Below are positions 46,612 to 58,555 of a stretch of 64,000 nt of DNA, piece by piece. Within the stretch, counting starts at the first letter, position 1. Each line of letters begins with the position of its first letter. The stretch is from Omphiscola glabra (taxonomy: Eukaryota > Mollusca > Gastropoda > Lymnaeidae). Where the stretch lies: the NCBI GenBank assembly GCA_964017045.1, contig OZ024801.1, positions 28,492,049-28,556,048 on the forward strand. The letters run 5' to 3'. Below the pieces are notes generated by a model. The model worked only from the letters and a program-made list of their open reading frames with translations, had not been told where the DNA came from and made no database searches. The position numbers were made by a program, and so were the translations under genes.

Positions 46612-46768
46612 GTTATGGTTTAATGGGCGATTACAAGAATTGCAAGTCTTGTCATTTTTTTATTGTTACGTACCGTTTTGATTTTCAAATTATGGTTTAA
46701 TGGGCGCTTACAAGTACTGCAAGTCGTGTCATTTTTTATTGTTACGTACCGTTTTGATTTTTAAATTT
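46612..46768. repeat. ~80-bp direct repeat, 2 copies
   Basis: Two near-identical copies beginning ttatggtttaatgggcg and ending ttacgtaccgttttgatttt. Confidence 0.92.
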
Positions 46769-47229
46769 TTTTTTTTTGTAAAGAATTGGCTCGTAGAATA
46801 AAAATTACGTAACAAAAGACTGGGGAAAACCGCGTGCAAAGCATACGATCCCGAAGCTGTTGATACGAACAACATCCACGTTTAATTATACTATTAAATT
46901 TCTATTTTTAAAAAAATAAAAAATTGAAACACAGCTAAATATTAGGTCTACACACATGCCATAACTGGCTCCCTGCCACATTTCGGCTTTTTGCCTCCCT
47001 TTTTCTTATCCACTCTGACCTTTGCACTCAAAGTTAATGAAACAATTCAACAATCCCTCAAAAACATTGTTTTGTTCCTATGCATGCAAAAAAGTTTCAC
47101 ACTTCCTTCGTTTTCCCCTTCAGGAATACATTTTATTTTTACTGCATATCCAAATATGTCACAACTACAAAGCACACAACAACAGCTGCACAGTTAATCT
47201 CCACACCAAAACAGGCACTTATTTAACAC

Positions 47230-47412
47230 ATAATAATTCATTTGAAAAATCACGCTTCATCCCCAAAGGCTCGAAGCGCGGTACAAAAACAAAGTTGGGA
47301 GATAATAACTAGATGGAAAAAGATGGTAGACAACTTCACCCCAGAAGGTATTTGCGAAATAGATGAGTTTTTAAATTTTTTTTGAAGGACTCAAGCGTCT
47401 GACTGTTTCATA
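47230..47412 (-). mobile_element. CR1/L2-type LINE 3' tail, copy 4
   Basis: Matches the 3' end of the 223-719 copy (aaatcacgcttcatccccaa, ggctcgaagcgcggtac, gacaacttcaccccagaagg). It is truncated at about 47412 by a poly-C tract. Confidence 0.88.
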
Positions 47413-48376
47413 CCCCCCCCCCCCCCCCATTCCCCCCACCTTGAAAAACAGGGAAAACTGATTTTTAATAGGTAATGGATGGGGCTGAAAATTGGAAAGA
47501 ATATGTTGTCATTTGCAACGAGTCTGTGTGCCAAGTTTCAGCTCGATGGGATGACGGGAAGTGTGTTATTTAGCCTTCCAAAGATTTTTGCCACACATCA
47601 ACTAAGAAACACACTAACAAAGGTGAAGTTAATGTAATGGATTTAAAGTGTCCACCAAATAAATGAAACATCTGAGGCGCTCAGTGGCTGCTTAAGTTAC
47701 CCGGCGCCCGTGGCGGCTCTGAGGTCAAATGACACCTACATCTTGAATCGGCAACCCTCCTGTTGCTCTACGATTAAGTATAGGAGGGTGCAAAATTCAA
47801 TTCGGCTACGTGTTAAAGTGGATCCTTTCATTTTGAAATTTATCCAGCACATATCTGGGAACTGCAAAGATTCAAGGCCGTATATGCCTAAACTCGGGGC
47901 GACTACAACCTACGTGAAATTACCTCTGAGCTGGAGCGTAGCCAGAGATGACCCAGGTCGCTATTACGGCTAAAATGTTGATGCTTGCCATCCGCACCTC
48001 TGAAATGCAGCAGACGCTATTAGTTTTCTTTTTAGTTTTTAGCTAAAATGTAATGCAAATTCTCTTTTTTATTTTAAATTTAAAAAAGGCAAACTTTAAA
48101 AATGATTCTATCAAGCGATTACTAATAATGTACGTCAGTGGCAAACCGAGGGGTGAAGTGGGTGACAACTTTGGGGGGGGGGGGGGATTTCTGATTTTTT
48201 AATATTGTTTTAAGCGTTTTATATGCGTTTAATTTTGGAAGAAAGAAAATACTTCTCTACAATACTATACGGAAAGTCATGATTATTCATCCATTTCTTC
48301 CGTCTTGCTTGCTAACAATTAATTTTCAACGTAAAATTTGAGTAAATTCTAAAAAAAAAAAATTTTTTTTTTTTTG
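47413..48376. other. Intergenic DNA
   Basis: No gene recognised with confidence. An 87-codon plus-strand frame at 47710-47973 has no motif. A possible MITE end, cagtggcaaaccgagg, starts at 48135 without a visible partner. Confidence 0.4.
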
Positions 48377-48605
48377 TAGAATCGGGAAAGAGGGGGGGGG
48401 GCAAGGGGGAGCAAAATATTCGCCGATATACTTTAACACATATTTTATTTTCTAATACCTAATTAATATCTAGAAGGGAAAAAAATGTTTTAACATTGTC
48501 AATTATAATAATTAGGTATTAGAAAAAAATTTGTGTTAAATTAGATCGGCGAATTTTTTGTTCCCCCCTCGCGCCCCCACCCCCCCTTTTTTTTTCCCGA
48601 ATCTA
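48377..48605. mobile_element. Foldback element with ~90-bp inverted arms
   Basis: The left arm begins tagaatcgggaaagagg and runs through gagcaaaatattcgccgat to ttctaatacctaatta. The right arm is its reverse complement, ending cccgaatcta. A core of about 50 bp separates them. No coding capacity and no clear target duplication. It may be a MITE or an inverted duplication. Confidence 0.75.
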
Positions 48606-48959
48606 CTCAAAAAAAAACCAAACAATTATTTAATAAATTATGAAAAATTGTATTCGCAGTATTCAAGAAATCAATCACACGATTCTGGACGTCGATTGCG
48701 TGTCAAAAATGGTTTTTTTTTCTAATGCCTTCAAACGTGGAATTCGATGATTGGCATTATCTCCTTTCATAAACGCGTCATGGAACGATATTTCAAATCT
48801 TTTAAGTAGTTCAACTCGCAACAATAACAATTTTAAAAAGTACGAATAAAACTGTATTAAGTGCAAACACCAGATTGATTATTTTATTATTTTAATTTAG
48901 ATTTTATTGCAGCGAAAAAATGTCTATTTGTTGAATTAAAGTGTTGCTGTGCTTCTGAA

Positions 48960-49305
48960 AGTATCCTAAAAAAACTCGAGTTTCTCCCAAAAGGCAAGCA
49001 TCGTGTAAACACTTTGGCTTGGTGATGGACGTACAGGACTTCATACGCAAAGGGAAACAGGTTGCACCTCTGAGATTCTACATTTATAGCGTTGTCTATC
49101 CAATAATTTAGGAAGTTTCTTGACAGGCGTTAGTTACTACCTTGACATTTTGGGGAGTAGCCTGATGACAGCGATTAATGTGTGTTTGGGGGGGGGGGGT
49201 GTGTTGTAACTCCGGGTGAGTAGCATTGCCGCGACCCCGTTCGGGGTAAGGGAGGTTGCGAATGGGTAATTAATGTAGCTTCATAGAGATCTTAACCACT
49301 AACCA
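48960..49305 (+). repeat. Dispersed repeat family X, copy 2
   Basis: Shares ctcgagtttctcccaaaag, ggcttggtgatgga, aggacttcat, gttcggggtaagggagg and gatcttaaccac blocks with 63225-63430, and the first part also with 37115-37340. Confidence 0.6.
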
Positions 49306-49346
49306 CCCACTTTTTTGTTCTTTTTGCAAAATAAAGAAGATTATAT

Positions 49347-49678
49347 TCAGCTCATTATATATTCAGCCAATTAAATATTCAGCCCATTATATGTATATCC
49401 CATTGTACATTCAGTTCATTATATATTCAGGCTATTATACATTCAGCTCATTGTACATTCAGCTCATTGTACATTCAGCTCATTGCACATTCAGCACATT
49501 GCACATTCAGCTCATTGTACATTCAGCTCATTGTACATTCAGCTCATTGTACATTCAGCTCATTGTTCATTCAGTTCGTTGCACATTCAGCTCATTGCAC
49601 ATTCAGCTCATTGCACATTCAGCTCATTGCACATTCAGCTCATAGTACATTTAGCTCATTTTATATTCATCCCATTTA
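49347..49678. repeat. 16-bp satellite, ~20 copies
   Basis: Units of attcagctcattgtac, most regular at 49440-49640. Open frames through it are repeat artefacts. Confidence 0.95.
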
Positions 49679-49802
49679 AGCTATATTTGAGGTGCAAAAA
49701 TAAGTTCTTACTATCAGTTTTAACATTTCCAGGAACATAAATTGTTCCATCTATAACATCTTTTAACTGATTTAAAAAGACTGTAAAGTTCTAGGTTTCA
49801 AT

Positions 49803-50290
49803 ATATCATCATCATTATCCTCGCCTGTCGTCCCGCCTGGGGCATATGCCACAAACAAAGGCTCTCCAGATCTCCCCGTCTTGGGCAAGACTCTCCAGCT
49901 GTCTCCAGGTGTGCCCGCTCTTTTTGGTGTCCGCCTCCAGCTCCCTTCTCCAAGTCATTTTGGGTCGACCACTTTTTCTCTTACCCTGGGGATTCCAAGT
50001 GAGGGTTTGTCTTGTGATACTTGATGTGGACTTTTTGAGGGTGTGACCAATCCATCTCCATCTGCGCTTGCAGACTAACTCTTCCACTGGTTCTTGTTGG
50101 GTGCCCCGCCAGAGATCCTCGTTGGTGATGGCGTTAGGCCAGCAGATTCGTAGAATCGTTCGGAGGCATGTGTTAATAAACGCATGTAGCTTTTTTTTTT
50201 AACCAGCTGCTGTTGTTCGCCATGTTTCTGCTCCACTGTGGTGTTGAATATCTTGACTTGGACCGGAGGGTCAAGTTGCTGCAGCTCTAG
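49803..50290 (-). mobile_element. RTE-clade LINE 3' end
   Basis: The minus strand encodes the typical C-terminus of RTE/BovB-like endonuclease-reverse transcriptase: RRWRWIGHTLKK, LTWNPQGKRKSGRPKMTWRR and TWRQLESLAQD, ending CPRRDDRRG. It then has a short ATGATG-type tail at 49803-49818, as in RTE elements. Upstream residues (INTCLRTILRICWPNAITN) are present but frameshifted at an A-run. This family differs from the LINEs at 17 kb and at 0.2 kb. Confidence 0.9.
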
Positions 50291-50345
50291 GATTCAATTA
50301 GGCAGCGTGATTTATGGCCTTTTTATGGAGACCAGTTAGAATAAA

Positions 50346-53300
50346 TCTATATATATAAAAATGAATGTATGTCTGTATGTATGTATGTCTCATATGCGCT
50401 CTATCTACATTTATGCGATTGCAAAAAAACATTGGTTAGTTGTTGGCCACCTAACCGGCCATTTAACTATGTCATTACAAAACTTTTTAAATATTCCGTT
50501 TTCGGCCGTTGGCCCTTAATTTGTTTTTTTTCCTTTTACAAGCTTTGTAAAAAATATTTCCGTCTACGCTACACCATTTATTCAAATGCGCTAAATCTTT
50601 GCAGAGATGTTGCGAGCACGCCCACAAAGGTTTGGAAATAGATATAAACGTTTTAAAATATTCCGTTTTCAGCCAATAGCCCCATGTTCGTTTTTTCTTT
50701 TAGGAGCTTTATAAATATAATTTCAAACAGTATGCGCTCCTACACCGTTCATGCGATTGGGACAAAGCTTTGGGGATATGTAGTCCATAAGCTCGCACAT
50801 TTTACTGGGTACTTACAATACTTTTAAAATCTTTCGTTTTGGCCGTTGGCCCAAAAATATATTTTTTTCTAATATGAGCTTTGTAAAAAAAAAAACTTCG
50901 TCTCTACTCCTACACCATTTATCCGAATACGCTAAAACTTTGGTGAGATGATCCGAGCACGCCCACAAAGGTATCTAAATTATTACAACCTTTTAAAATA
51001 TTCCATTTTGAGCCAGGGGCCCACGTTCGTTTTTTCTTAAATGAGCTATATAAATATTATTTTAAACCCTATGCGCTCCTACACCATTCAAGCGATTGCG
51101 ACAAAACTTTGTTGATTTGTTGTACATAAGCTTGCGCATTTTAATGAGTCATTACAACACTTTTAAAATATTCCGTTTTCGGCCGTTGGCCCCAAAATCG
51201 TTCTTTTTCTTATATGAGCTTTGTCAAAGATAATTTCGGTATGCGCTCCTATACCATTCATCTGAATGCAATAAAACTTTAGTTAGATATTTTTCCAATG
51301 CCCGCAAAGCTTTTTGAATTATTACAACCGTTAAAAAATATTCCGTTTTGAGCCAGGGGCCCTATGTTCAATTTTTCCTATATGAGTTATGCAAATAAAA
51401 TGTCAAACAGAGCTAATGCATGGATGGATTGATTATTAATCAAATACAAATAGCGACATTAAATTGTGTGTGTGACATAATAAGTAGGTTTCTGAAGTAA
51501 TTACAACACTTTTAAAATAATCCGTTATTGGCCTTTGGCCCCAAAATCGTTTTTTTTTTCTTATATGAGATTTGTAAAAAATAATATCCGTTTGCGCTCC
51601 TATACCATTCATCTGAATGCGATACAACTTTAGTAAGATGCTTTTTTTAAATTTTGTGATATAAAAGTAGGTTTCTGAAGTAATACAACAATTCTACAAT
51701 ATTCCGTTTGTGGCCGGGGGCGTTAATTCGTTTTCCACCCTTATATTATATATATAATTATCGTATGCATTCCTATATAATTCATCCGATTGCGATAAAA
51801 CTTTAGTGAATTGATATGCACGCTCCCGCAAATGTTTCTAAATTAGAACAAAATTTTACAATATTTCGCTTGGGCCGATGTCCTTAAATTCGTTTTGTTT
51901 TCTTAAATATACTTTATCAAAATAATTTCAAACAGAGCTATCAACACAACTGCCCTTGAACAAATGCCAACAGACAGCAATTTGAGGCAAGAGCAGAGAA
52001 AACACGATTTGTATTTAGTGTAGAGAGTATTTTTGTTGTTTTTATAAATAAGCTTAAATTTTGTGACGTATTTTAGAATCGAATATAGCTTTGTAAACGT
52101 GTTGTGATTTTGAATAGCAATGATGTAGCAAAATATATTATATATTCGCTTTAATTTTAATAAAATTTTAATTATCAATAATATAAATTACAAATAACTT
52201 TGGAGTAACAACTAAGGAACTATTTTAAGTATTTTATATGTGTTTGAAAGTTATGAAAATTAATTTTTAAAAATTATGATCAAAGAATTACACTGTAATC
52301 ACATTTATCGGGAAAACCAAAATATCTTTTGTTTTGGTGCGTTTTTTAGCACGTTCTTAATATTGCGTAATAAAATTAAAACTAATTTGTTCTAAATAAT
52401 CACGCAAATGACGTCATTGCGCAAATTGCCTATGTATTCAATGCAGAAAGTTCTCCGACTTAATAACCGCGCGTAATAAAATTGATAATGTATTTCCCCC
52501 TTCCTAAAAGTAAAATTAATAAATATAATAGATTGCTTTTTAAATTGCTAAAATTTTATAAAATTAAATGCAACTTTAGCTTTTATTTTTAACATTTAAT
52601 AAGTTTTTACTTTTATTCTTTCAGAAAATATACTTTTATGAAATTTATTAAGTAGTAAAAAAAACTTTCCCTTTAAATATACTTTTAATTGAAAATGCCG
52701 GTTAATGCTATCAATGCAGCGAAACTACATATCCAAATAGAATTCACTAATGCACTTAACACTCATCCAAATAAGAACATAGCATTTGAAATGCAAAAAA
52801 ATGTGTTTGCGTAAGTAAGGGGATTACAATCCCGTGGATGATTTTATTAATTTCTTTAAAACTCTGTTCGGGGGAGGGGAAAGTTGTAATACGATAGTTT
52901 CATTTGCACAAGGCAGCACACTATACGTCTCAGAATGAATTTGACAAATAATTAACCTTCTTAGGTACATATATATAGGGGTTAGGAAATGTTAAGTGGA
53001 TGACAATTTCTTTAAATCCAATCTTATTACAGTTGTGACAAATAGATGCTATATTCTCACTATCAATTAAGAAAATCAATGACGTTAACAAAACGTAAAT
53101 ACATTTACAAAAGTATATCCATGGATATCAAAACCCATTCCTTTTACAAAAAATAACCAGTTTTGGACGGGGGCCCTATAGTAGTTTTTTTCTTCTAATA
53201 TGAGCTATTTAAATATAATTTCCGTATGCGTTTTTATACCATTCATCTGAATGCGATAAACCTTCAGTGAATTGTTGTGTGCAGGCCCGCATTAGGTTTC

Positions 53301-53812
53301 TAAATAAGTAAAACCATTTTACAATATGGGCCGTTGCCCTTAAATTCGTTTTTTTTCTTATATGAGCTATGTAAATATAATGTCAAACAGAGCTATTGCA
53401 TAGGTGGGTGGAAATAAATTAAATATTAACTGTGACATTTCATTTTGTATATGTGACTTAATAAATAGGTTTCTGAATTAGTAAAAATATTTCACAATAA
53501 TCCTTTTGGGGCCGGGGCCCTAAATTTGTTTGTTTGTAAAAAATGAGCCATATAAATATAATTTCAAACAAAGCTATTGCATGGGGGGATCAATCGCTAC
53601 AAGTTTGGGGACTAAATTTGGAAAATCCATGTTTCCCACACGGACAGCTGCGTGTGGTCTGCTCCCGCTTCGAAAAACCTTCTAATTAATTCGAATACGC
53701 ACCAGTCGGTAAAAGAAATGTGTACATTAAAAGTACTTACAAAAAACCTTATGAAAACACAAACACTTTATTTCGATGAATGGCATTGCAACGCATGCCG
53801 GGTGCTCGCTAG
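50346..53812 (+). mobile_element. Complete non-autonomous Helitron with internal ~170-bp repeats
   Basis: The 5' end is tctatatatataaaaatgaa and the 3' end is CTAG preceded by a hairpin (ggcat 53782-53786, atgcc 53795-53799) nine bases before CTAG. The host base before is A and after is T, the AT insertion rule of Helitrons. Inside, about nine units of ~170 bp (50380-51940) alternate between two types (cggccgttggccc and gagccaggggccc), and about three more lie at 53150-53600. The middle (51940-53150) is AT-rich, with a tgacgtca palindrome at 52409-52416 and a 38-codon ATG frame from 52695 ending at a gtaagt donor-like site (52811). No Rep/helicase is encoded. Confidence 0.87.
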
Positions 53813-53949
53813 TTGTAAATAATTATAATTTTTTTAGTTTGACAATGTCATTTTTTTATTGACTAAACAGACGTCATACTAAGTTATAAATATAAAGTTG
53901 TAGTAAATTGCTCTAAAGTGCGGAGTGCAAAAGTCAAGGCAAAATCAAT

Positions 53950-54100
53950 AAGAGGAGGAAGTAGGGAATAACCAAAAGGGACAATAGGTTTGGAGATAGG
54001 TAATAGTGGGGAGTAACCAAACGGGACAATAGGTTTGGAGATAGGTAAAGTGGGGAATAATCAAACGGGACAATAGGTTTGGAGATAGGTAAAGTGGGGC
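53950..54100. repeat. ~44-bp tandem repeat, 3 copies
   Basis: Units of gggacaataggtttggagat then aggtaaagtggggaataacc. Confidence 0.9.
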
Positions 54101-54772
54101 TTTAACATAGAGAAGCCACCTGCGGGAAAGACGTTAAAGATTATTGCGTGAAGGTATGGAGCAGCCAACAATGTCTTACCCACCGAGGTTTTAACATGTA
54201 ATGTAATATGGGGATGATTGATAACCACACTGAATCCTTTCTAAATTTAAAATGGGGTTTTAGTTATATAGTAATGGCATGAGGCACTCCGGCTTTCATA
54301 AGCATCCCCGAAAATATTTCTTAAAATTTTTTTTCCAGACGATAGAGCAATGCATTTTTTAAAAAATTATCTTCTTTCAAAAGCTGATAAAAATATTAGT
54401 GCCTCAAACGTAAGTAAAGATTGATTAGCCTATTATTCAATGTCCATTTGGGCAATTTTTGCAATGTGAACCGGAATCGTCAAAGCTTAATATTCCCAGA
54501 GGCAGGTTCCAAAGGTACTGTTGTGATGTCATGATGTGGGTTATATTTTATTCTGTAAAAATGCCCCCCCCCCCCTTTTTTATGCCCATTGAAACTTACT
54601 ATGCCCGGTCTATAATGGTTATAATACTTCTTAGGAAGAGAAATTTAAGTTTACAATGAAGATTCAAGGTAATCAAATACATTTTTAAACATGAATAAAT
54701 TTCTACAATTAGAATTGTTAAAAACAAAGCTATTCACTAACACGAACCGACAAACACAAACTTGAAAAACGT
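54101..54772. other. 3' flank of receptor 4
   Basis: AT-rich. The segment at 54645-54685 (tttacaatgaagattcaagg) matches the 3' flank of receptor 3 at 38107, so the receptor 3/4 duplication extends beyond the stop codon. Confidence 0.6.
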
Positions 54773-55957
54773 TCAAGAGCTGCGCCTCCAGAAGGCTAGC
54801 AGCGTTGACCTGTAGCGTGTGTTGAACTTCAGGTAGACAAACATGTTGCAGGAGCAGTGTAGAGTTTCCACCGTGAACCTCAGTGCATTCGTCACCCAAT
54901 ACGTGTTGTGATAACGACCAGAAATACTGTAGTCAGAGATGCAAATTAGAGCGTAGTAATGCAATAGTTTTAGAGTGTTGAAGAAAACAAACAGAACGGA
55001 CACAAAAGTAGTGGACTTTATGGCCATCATTTCTTTTCTAGAACTGGCCTTGACGTGAAGAGGAGCATGGGCGATATCATCATGGGAAGTCGTCCAAGAT
55101 CGTCTGCTTTCTGTGTTTTTTCTAGGAGAATCTTTCGATTGTTTAGCGGAGCTCATCTTGTCAGAAGTCAATTGTGTTTTTTTCAAAGGCTGATCTGTGA
55201 ATTTATTTTTTTGAATTTTCAGCTCCGAAGATATCTGGTCGGTACTGGCAATTTTTGTCGCCCTCCTGAATTTTGATGACGCTCGTAATTTTGAAGCGAG
55301 AGCGATCAGGCAGAAGATGACAATCATCTGACAGGTGTTGGTAAACACTAAAGCTATGAGACCCACTGCAGAGTACAGCTTCCCACTTATTTCTAGCATC
55401 CACAATTGTTGTATTGTTCTATTCTTGACCGGGTCGAAAACATCCGCTAAACCTTGCGTCGTCAGAATTGGCATGTGCATAGAGAACAACGCCAACGAAA
55501 TACCAGATAAGATAACGGCTGTTCGCTTCGTCGAAAACGTGTTTTTAAAACGAAAAGGCAGCGCAACACACCAGCATTTTTGGACGGCGATGAATGTCGT
55601 GATCCCTTGCGAGATGTCGTAGAAGGGTCCGTGGTAAGCATGTATGACGAAAGTTAAGCTCCCAGAGTCAATGTTCCGCGTTTCTTTAACATCTTTTAAC
55701 ACGTTCAATGGGGTGTTGCCCAACAGGTTCAGTAATACACACACCAGGTCCGTACACGAAAGCACAAAGAAGCAGACGCTGATGCTGTCTTTCAGTCCAA
55801 GTTTTAAATAAACGACGATGTTGATCATATTGGCGATGATGCCGAGGACAAATAACGGGGGTTCGATAATTCCTCCCTTTACAAAGATGATAAGCTGTAC
55901 CATTTCCGGTGAGGTAAAGTCAAGAAGAGCTAGCTTTTGGGCGTCCGTGTCGTTCAT
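54773..55957 (-). CDS. Chemosensory-type GPCR, receptor 4
   Basis: A 394-residue receptor in one exon, the sister of receptor 3. It opens MNDTDAQKLALLDFTSPE. TM1 has GIIANMINIVVYLKLGLK, TM2 FFVLSCTDLVCVLL, TM3 SQGITTFIAVQKCWCVALPF, TM4 LSGISLALFSMHMPILTTQG (identical to receptor 3), TM5 TNTCQMIVIFCLIALAS, TM6 LFVFFNTLKLLHYYALIC, TM7 SCNMFVYLKFNTRYRSTLLA. Sequons are at N2 and NRT in loop 2. Differences from receptor 3 concentrate in the N-terminal third, the first extracellular loop (NTPLNVLKDVKETRN) and loop 3, the expected ligand- and effector-facing parts. There are no frame breaks. Inferred role: chemosensory GPCR; the ligand cannot be read from sequence. Confidence 0.94.
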   Translation of the reverse strand: MNDTDAQKLALLDFTSPEMVQLIIFVKGGIIEPPLFVLGIIANMINIVVYLKLGLKDSISVCFFVLSCTDLVCVLLNLLGNTPLNVLKDVKETRNIDSGSLTFVIHAYHGPFYDISQGITTFIAVQKCWCVALPFRFKNTFSTKRTAVILSGISLALFSMHMPILTTQGLADVFDPVKNRTIQQLWMLEISGKLYSAVGLIALVFTNTCQMIVIFCLIALASKLRASSKFRRATKIASTDQISSELKIQKNKFTDQPLKKTQLTSDKMSSAKQSKDSPRKNTESRRSWTTSHDDIAHAPLHVKASSRKEMMAIKSTTFVSVLFVFFNTLKLLHYYALICISDYSISGRYHNTYWVTNALRFTVETLHCSCNMFVYLKFNTRYRSTLLAFWRRSS

Positions 55958-56110
55958 TGCCTTGGGCAGTTCGTTAGTGCTTCATGAGCTGCAAATGCAA
56001 TGTCTTCTTAATGTCGATAAAATCAAATCACGCAGACAGTGTTACATCAATATTTGTAGAGATAAAACTTATTTTCGGAATTTTCTTTCTGAAATTCAAA
56101 AGGAAAAAGT
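55958..56110 (-). promoter_or_regulatory. Upstream region conserved with receptor 3, candidate splice acceptor
   Basis: On the minus strand, tttgcagctcatgaagca then ctaacgaa precedes the ATG. Upstream are ctgcgtgattt, cattaagaag and tttcagaaagaaaa, matching the equivalent blocks at receptor 3. The AG near 55992 is the candidate acceptor. Confidence 0.5.
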
Positions 56111-57059
56111 TGATAGTAAGATCCATTAGAGAGAGAGTTCTAAAATTACAGCGTCAAATCTATTGTCTAGCGACGGGAAAGGTTTCCATTGAGAAAATGT
56201 GTGTGTTGATGTCATTGGCGTAGATGGAACATTATTTATAACATTAAAAACTCCGAATACGAAACCGAAAAAAAAATAAAACGTGCTGTATTGAAAAGGA
56301 GATAGAGAGGCGCTCTTTGTTCTCTTGTCGTATTAAAAGTTTAGAATTGGAGCCCTGAAAAAAACAAAACAATTTTTTTTAATTAAGAACAACTTTGATA
56401 CAGAGAATACAAGTTAGAATAATAAAGGGGGGGGGGGTTGTAAAAAGGGACCTAAAATAACCAGTTTGATTCACTCTTTACTGTCTGTACAATAAAGTGC
56501 TGTATGTTTTTAAGTTCTTATATTAAAACGTTGCACACAAACGAAATTAATATTGTAAGGTATTGTTTTAAGTTTTCAGCTGCGTACGCTTCTCTTGAGT
56601 TTATGGCTTGATATTCATTTACTACAACACCATGCTGTACTGTAAAATAGACTTTTAAAAAAACAAATCCGAAATGCGTATGTCCTTAGAACACATCATT
56701 TCGTGGCCTGAGATTTACTTATGTCGTAACTCGTCGTTGTGTCATCAAACAGTCACACAAAGCGTCCGTCCAACATTCCTGAAAAAAGCATACCATTTAC
56801 CTTACTTCAGGCATCAAATGGGCCTTTCACAGCAATCAATGTTTTGTCTCTTCTTCTTCTAATATGTTAAGGGCCCACGATCAATTTTTTTATCCTTCTT
56901 GCCAATACGGGCATTATATTTTTCAACTTTCACTTTTAAAACACCTTAGAGCCCTAGTTTTAAAAAAAACTGTTTTAAATAAAAAGTAAAGAACAAAAAT
57001 AAAATAAATAAATTATTTCACTGCATTATTCTAATAGCGTTGTTACTTCAATTCTAAAC
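56111..57059. other. Intergenic DNA
   Basis: No gene recognised; a G-run at 56427-56437. Confidence 0.5.
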
Positions 57060-57285
57060 AATGGATGTTGAGGATTTAGATGGATGCTGAGGATTTAGAA
57101 GGGATATTGAGAATTTAGAAGGGAAATTTAGGTTTTTGAAGGGATGCTGAGGTATTAGAAGGGATGCTGAAGATTTAGATGGGATGCTGGGGTTTTAGAA
57201 GTGATCTTGAGGTTTTTGAAGGGATGCTGAAGATTTAGAAAGGATGTTGAGGTTTTAGAAGGGATGCAGAGGTTTTAGAAGCGAA
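57060..57285. repeat. ~20-bp minisatellite, 11 copies
   Basis: Units of gggatgctgaggttttagaa with moderate divergence. Confidence 0.9.
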
Positions 57286-57394
57286 AAGTCACAATTATTT
57301 TGCAGTCGAAGTTGTAAGAGGCATGAGATTTGAAATTTTAATAACCTTATGTTGACATTCTCTGAAATCAATTTTTTTTTCCTTTCTTCATTCT

Positions 57395-57590
57395 TCACCA
57401 AACTACTGTAAGATTTTTTAGATTTTCTTACGCGAAACTATTGTAAGGTTTTTAGATTTTCTTACACCAAACTACTGTAAGATTTTCAGATTATCTTACG
57501 CCAAACTACTGTAAGATTTTCTTACGCCAAACTACTGTAGGATTTTAAGATTTTCTTACACCCAGTAATAGGTAGAGTCTCTTACATTAG
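57395..57590. repeat. ~33-bp minisatellite, 5-6 copies
   Basis: Units of cttacaccaaactactgtaa then gattttcagatttt. Confidence 0.87.
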
Positions 57591-57599
57591 TAAGCTATC

Positions 57600-58555
57600 A
57601 ATACGGAGCTTTTTATGGAGCGAATCACAGAATGCATCAATTTTAAGCCTTTGTTTCTTTAAGCATTGAAATTATTTTTTTTTCTTTTAAAAAAAAAAAG
57701 TTAAATCGTATGTTTTATGAAATTTATTTTTTAAGTGCTTTATGACACACACGAAAAATCCCTTGTGCGCATATTGACCTTCACAGCGTGACCAAAATAA
57801 GTGCTGGTGATGAATCAGAAAAAAACCCGTTTTTAAAAAAAATTCTGGAGAGCTCTTTCAGGAGTATTGAGTACCATCTACATATTACAAAAGGGCATAA
57901 ATTTGAGGTAAACTATTTTCAAAAACGCTTTTTTAACCTTATTGACGTTTTTAGAAAGCTTGTATTTTCACCGTCGTAACTTGTGCTTTTTTGTTTTTAA
58001 AAATATATTCGTAAAATGCTTGCTAAGTGCGTCCACAAGTTCCGACAAATTGCTCGCTTTATGCGCTATTCAAAATGTTTTCTATGATGTGGAAAAAAAA
58101 TGAAATTCCATTGTATTGGATAGTGGGCAAGATATGATGCGAAGCAGCCATCATAAAGATCGTAGGTCCTTTGCCTGAAGAGGTCCTCAACTTAACTTTA
58201 CGGGGCCGTTTTGACGTCCTTGTAGCAGACCGTATTGATTGGACAGTCGTCTTCTTCAGAAATATTTCGAAAATAAATGTCAACAGGTTAAAGCTATAAC
58301 TGGCGATATTTTGTTTTTGTTTTTTACCCTTGGACAGCAAACCTACATAAAATCTACATGATATGCGTATATATGTGTGTTCTAACTGTGTGAATAAAAC
58401 GTGAACAACATACAGCCGAACGACATAGAGTTGTTGATACAACATCAGGTTTAGAATTGTTATGGCGAAAATGCACCTCTAAATTTGCTTGTTTTATCCT
58501 TGGGGAAAATAAGGTTCTTCTTTATGTATCGAAAAAAAAATATGGTAACTATATT
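57600..58555. other. Intergenic DNA with one unassigned minus-strand frame
   Basis: A 128-codon minus-strand frame at 58059-58445 has no recognisable domain, is Lys/Ile/Phe-rich and lacks supporting context. It is not called as a gene. Confidence 0.35.

Noticed and set aside
58059..58445. 128-codon minus-strand gene
   Set aside because: No motif, AT-driven composition and no neighbouring signals.
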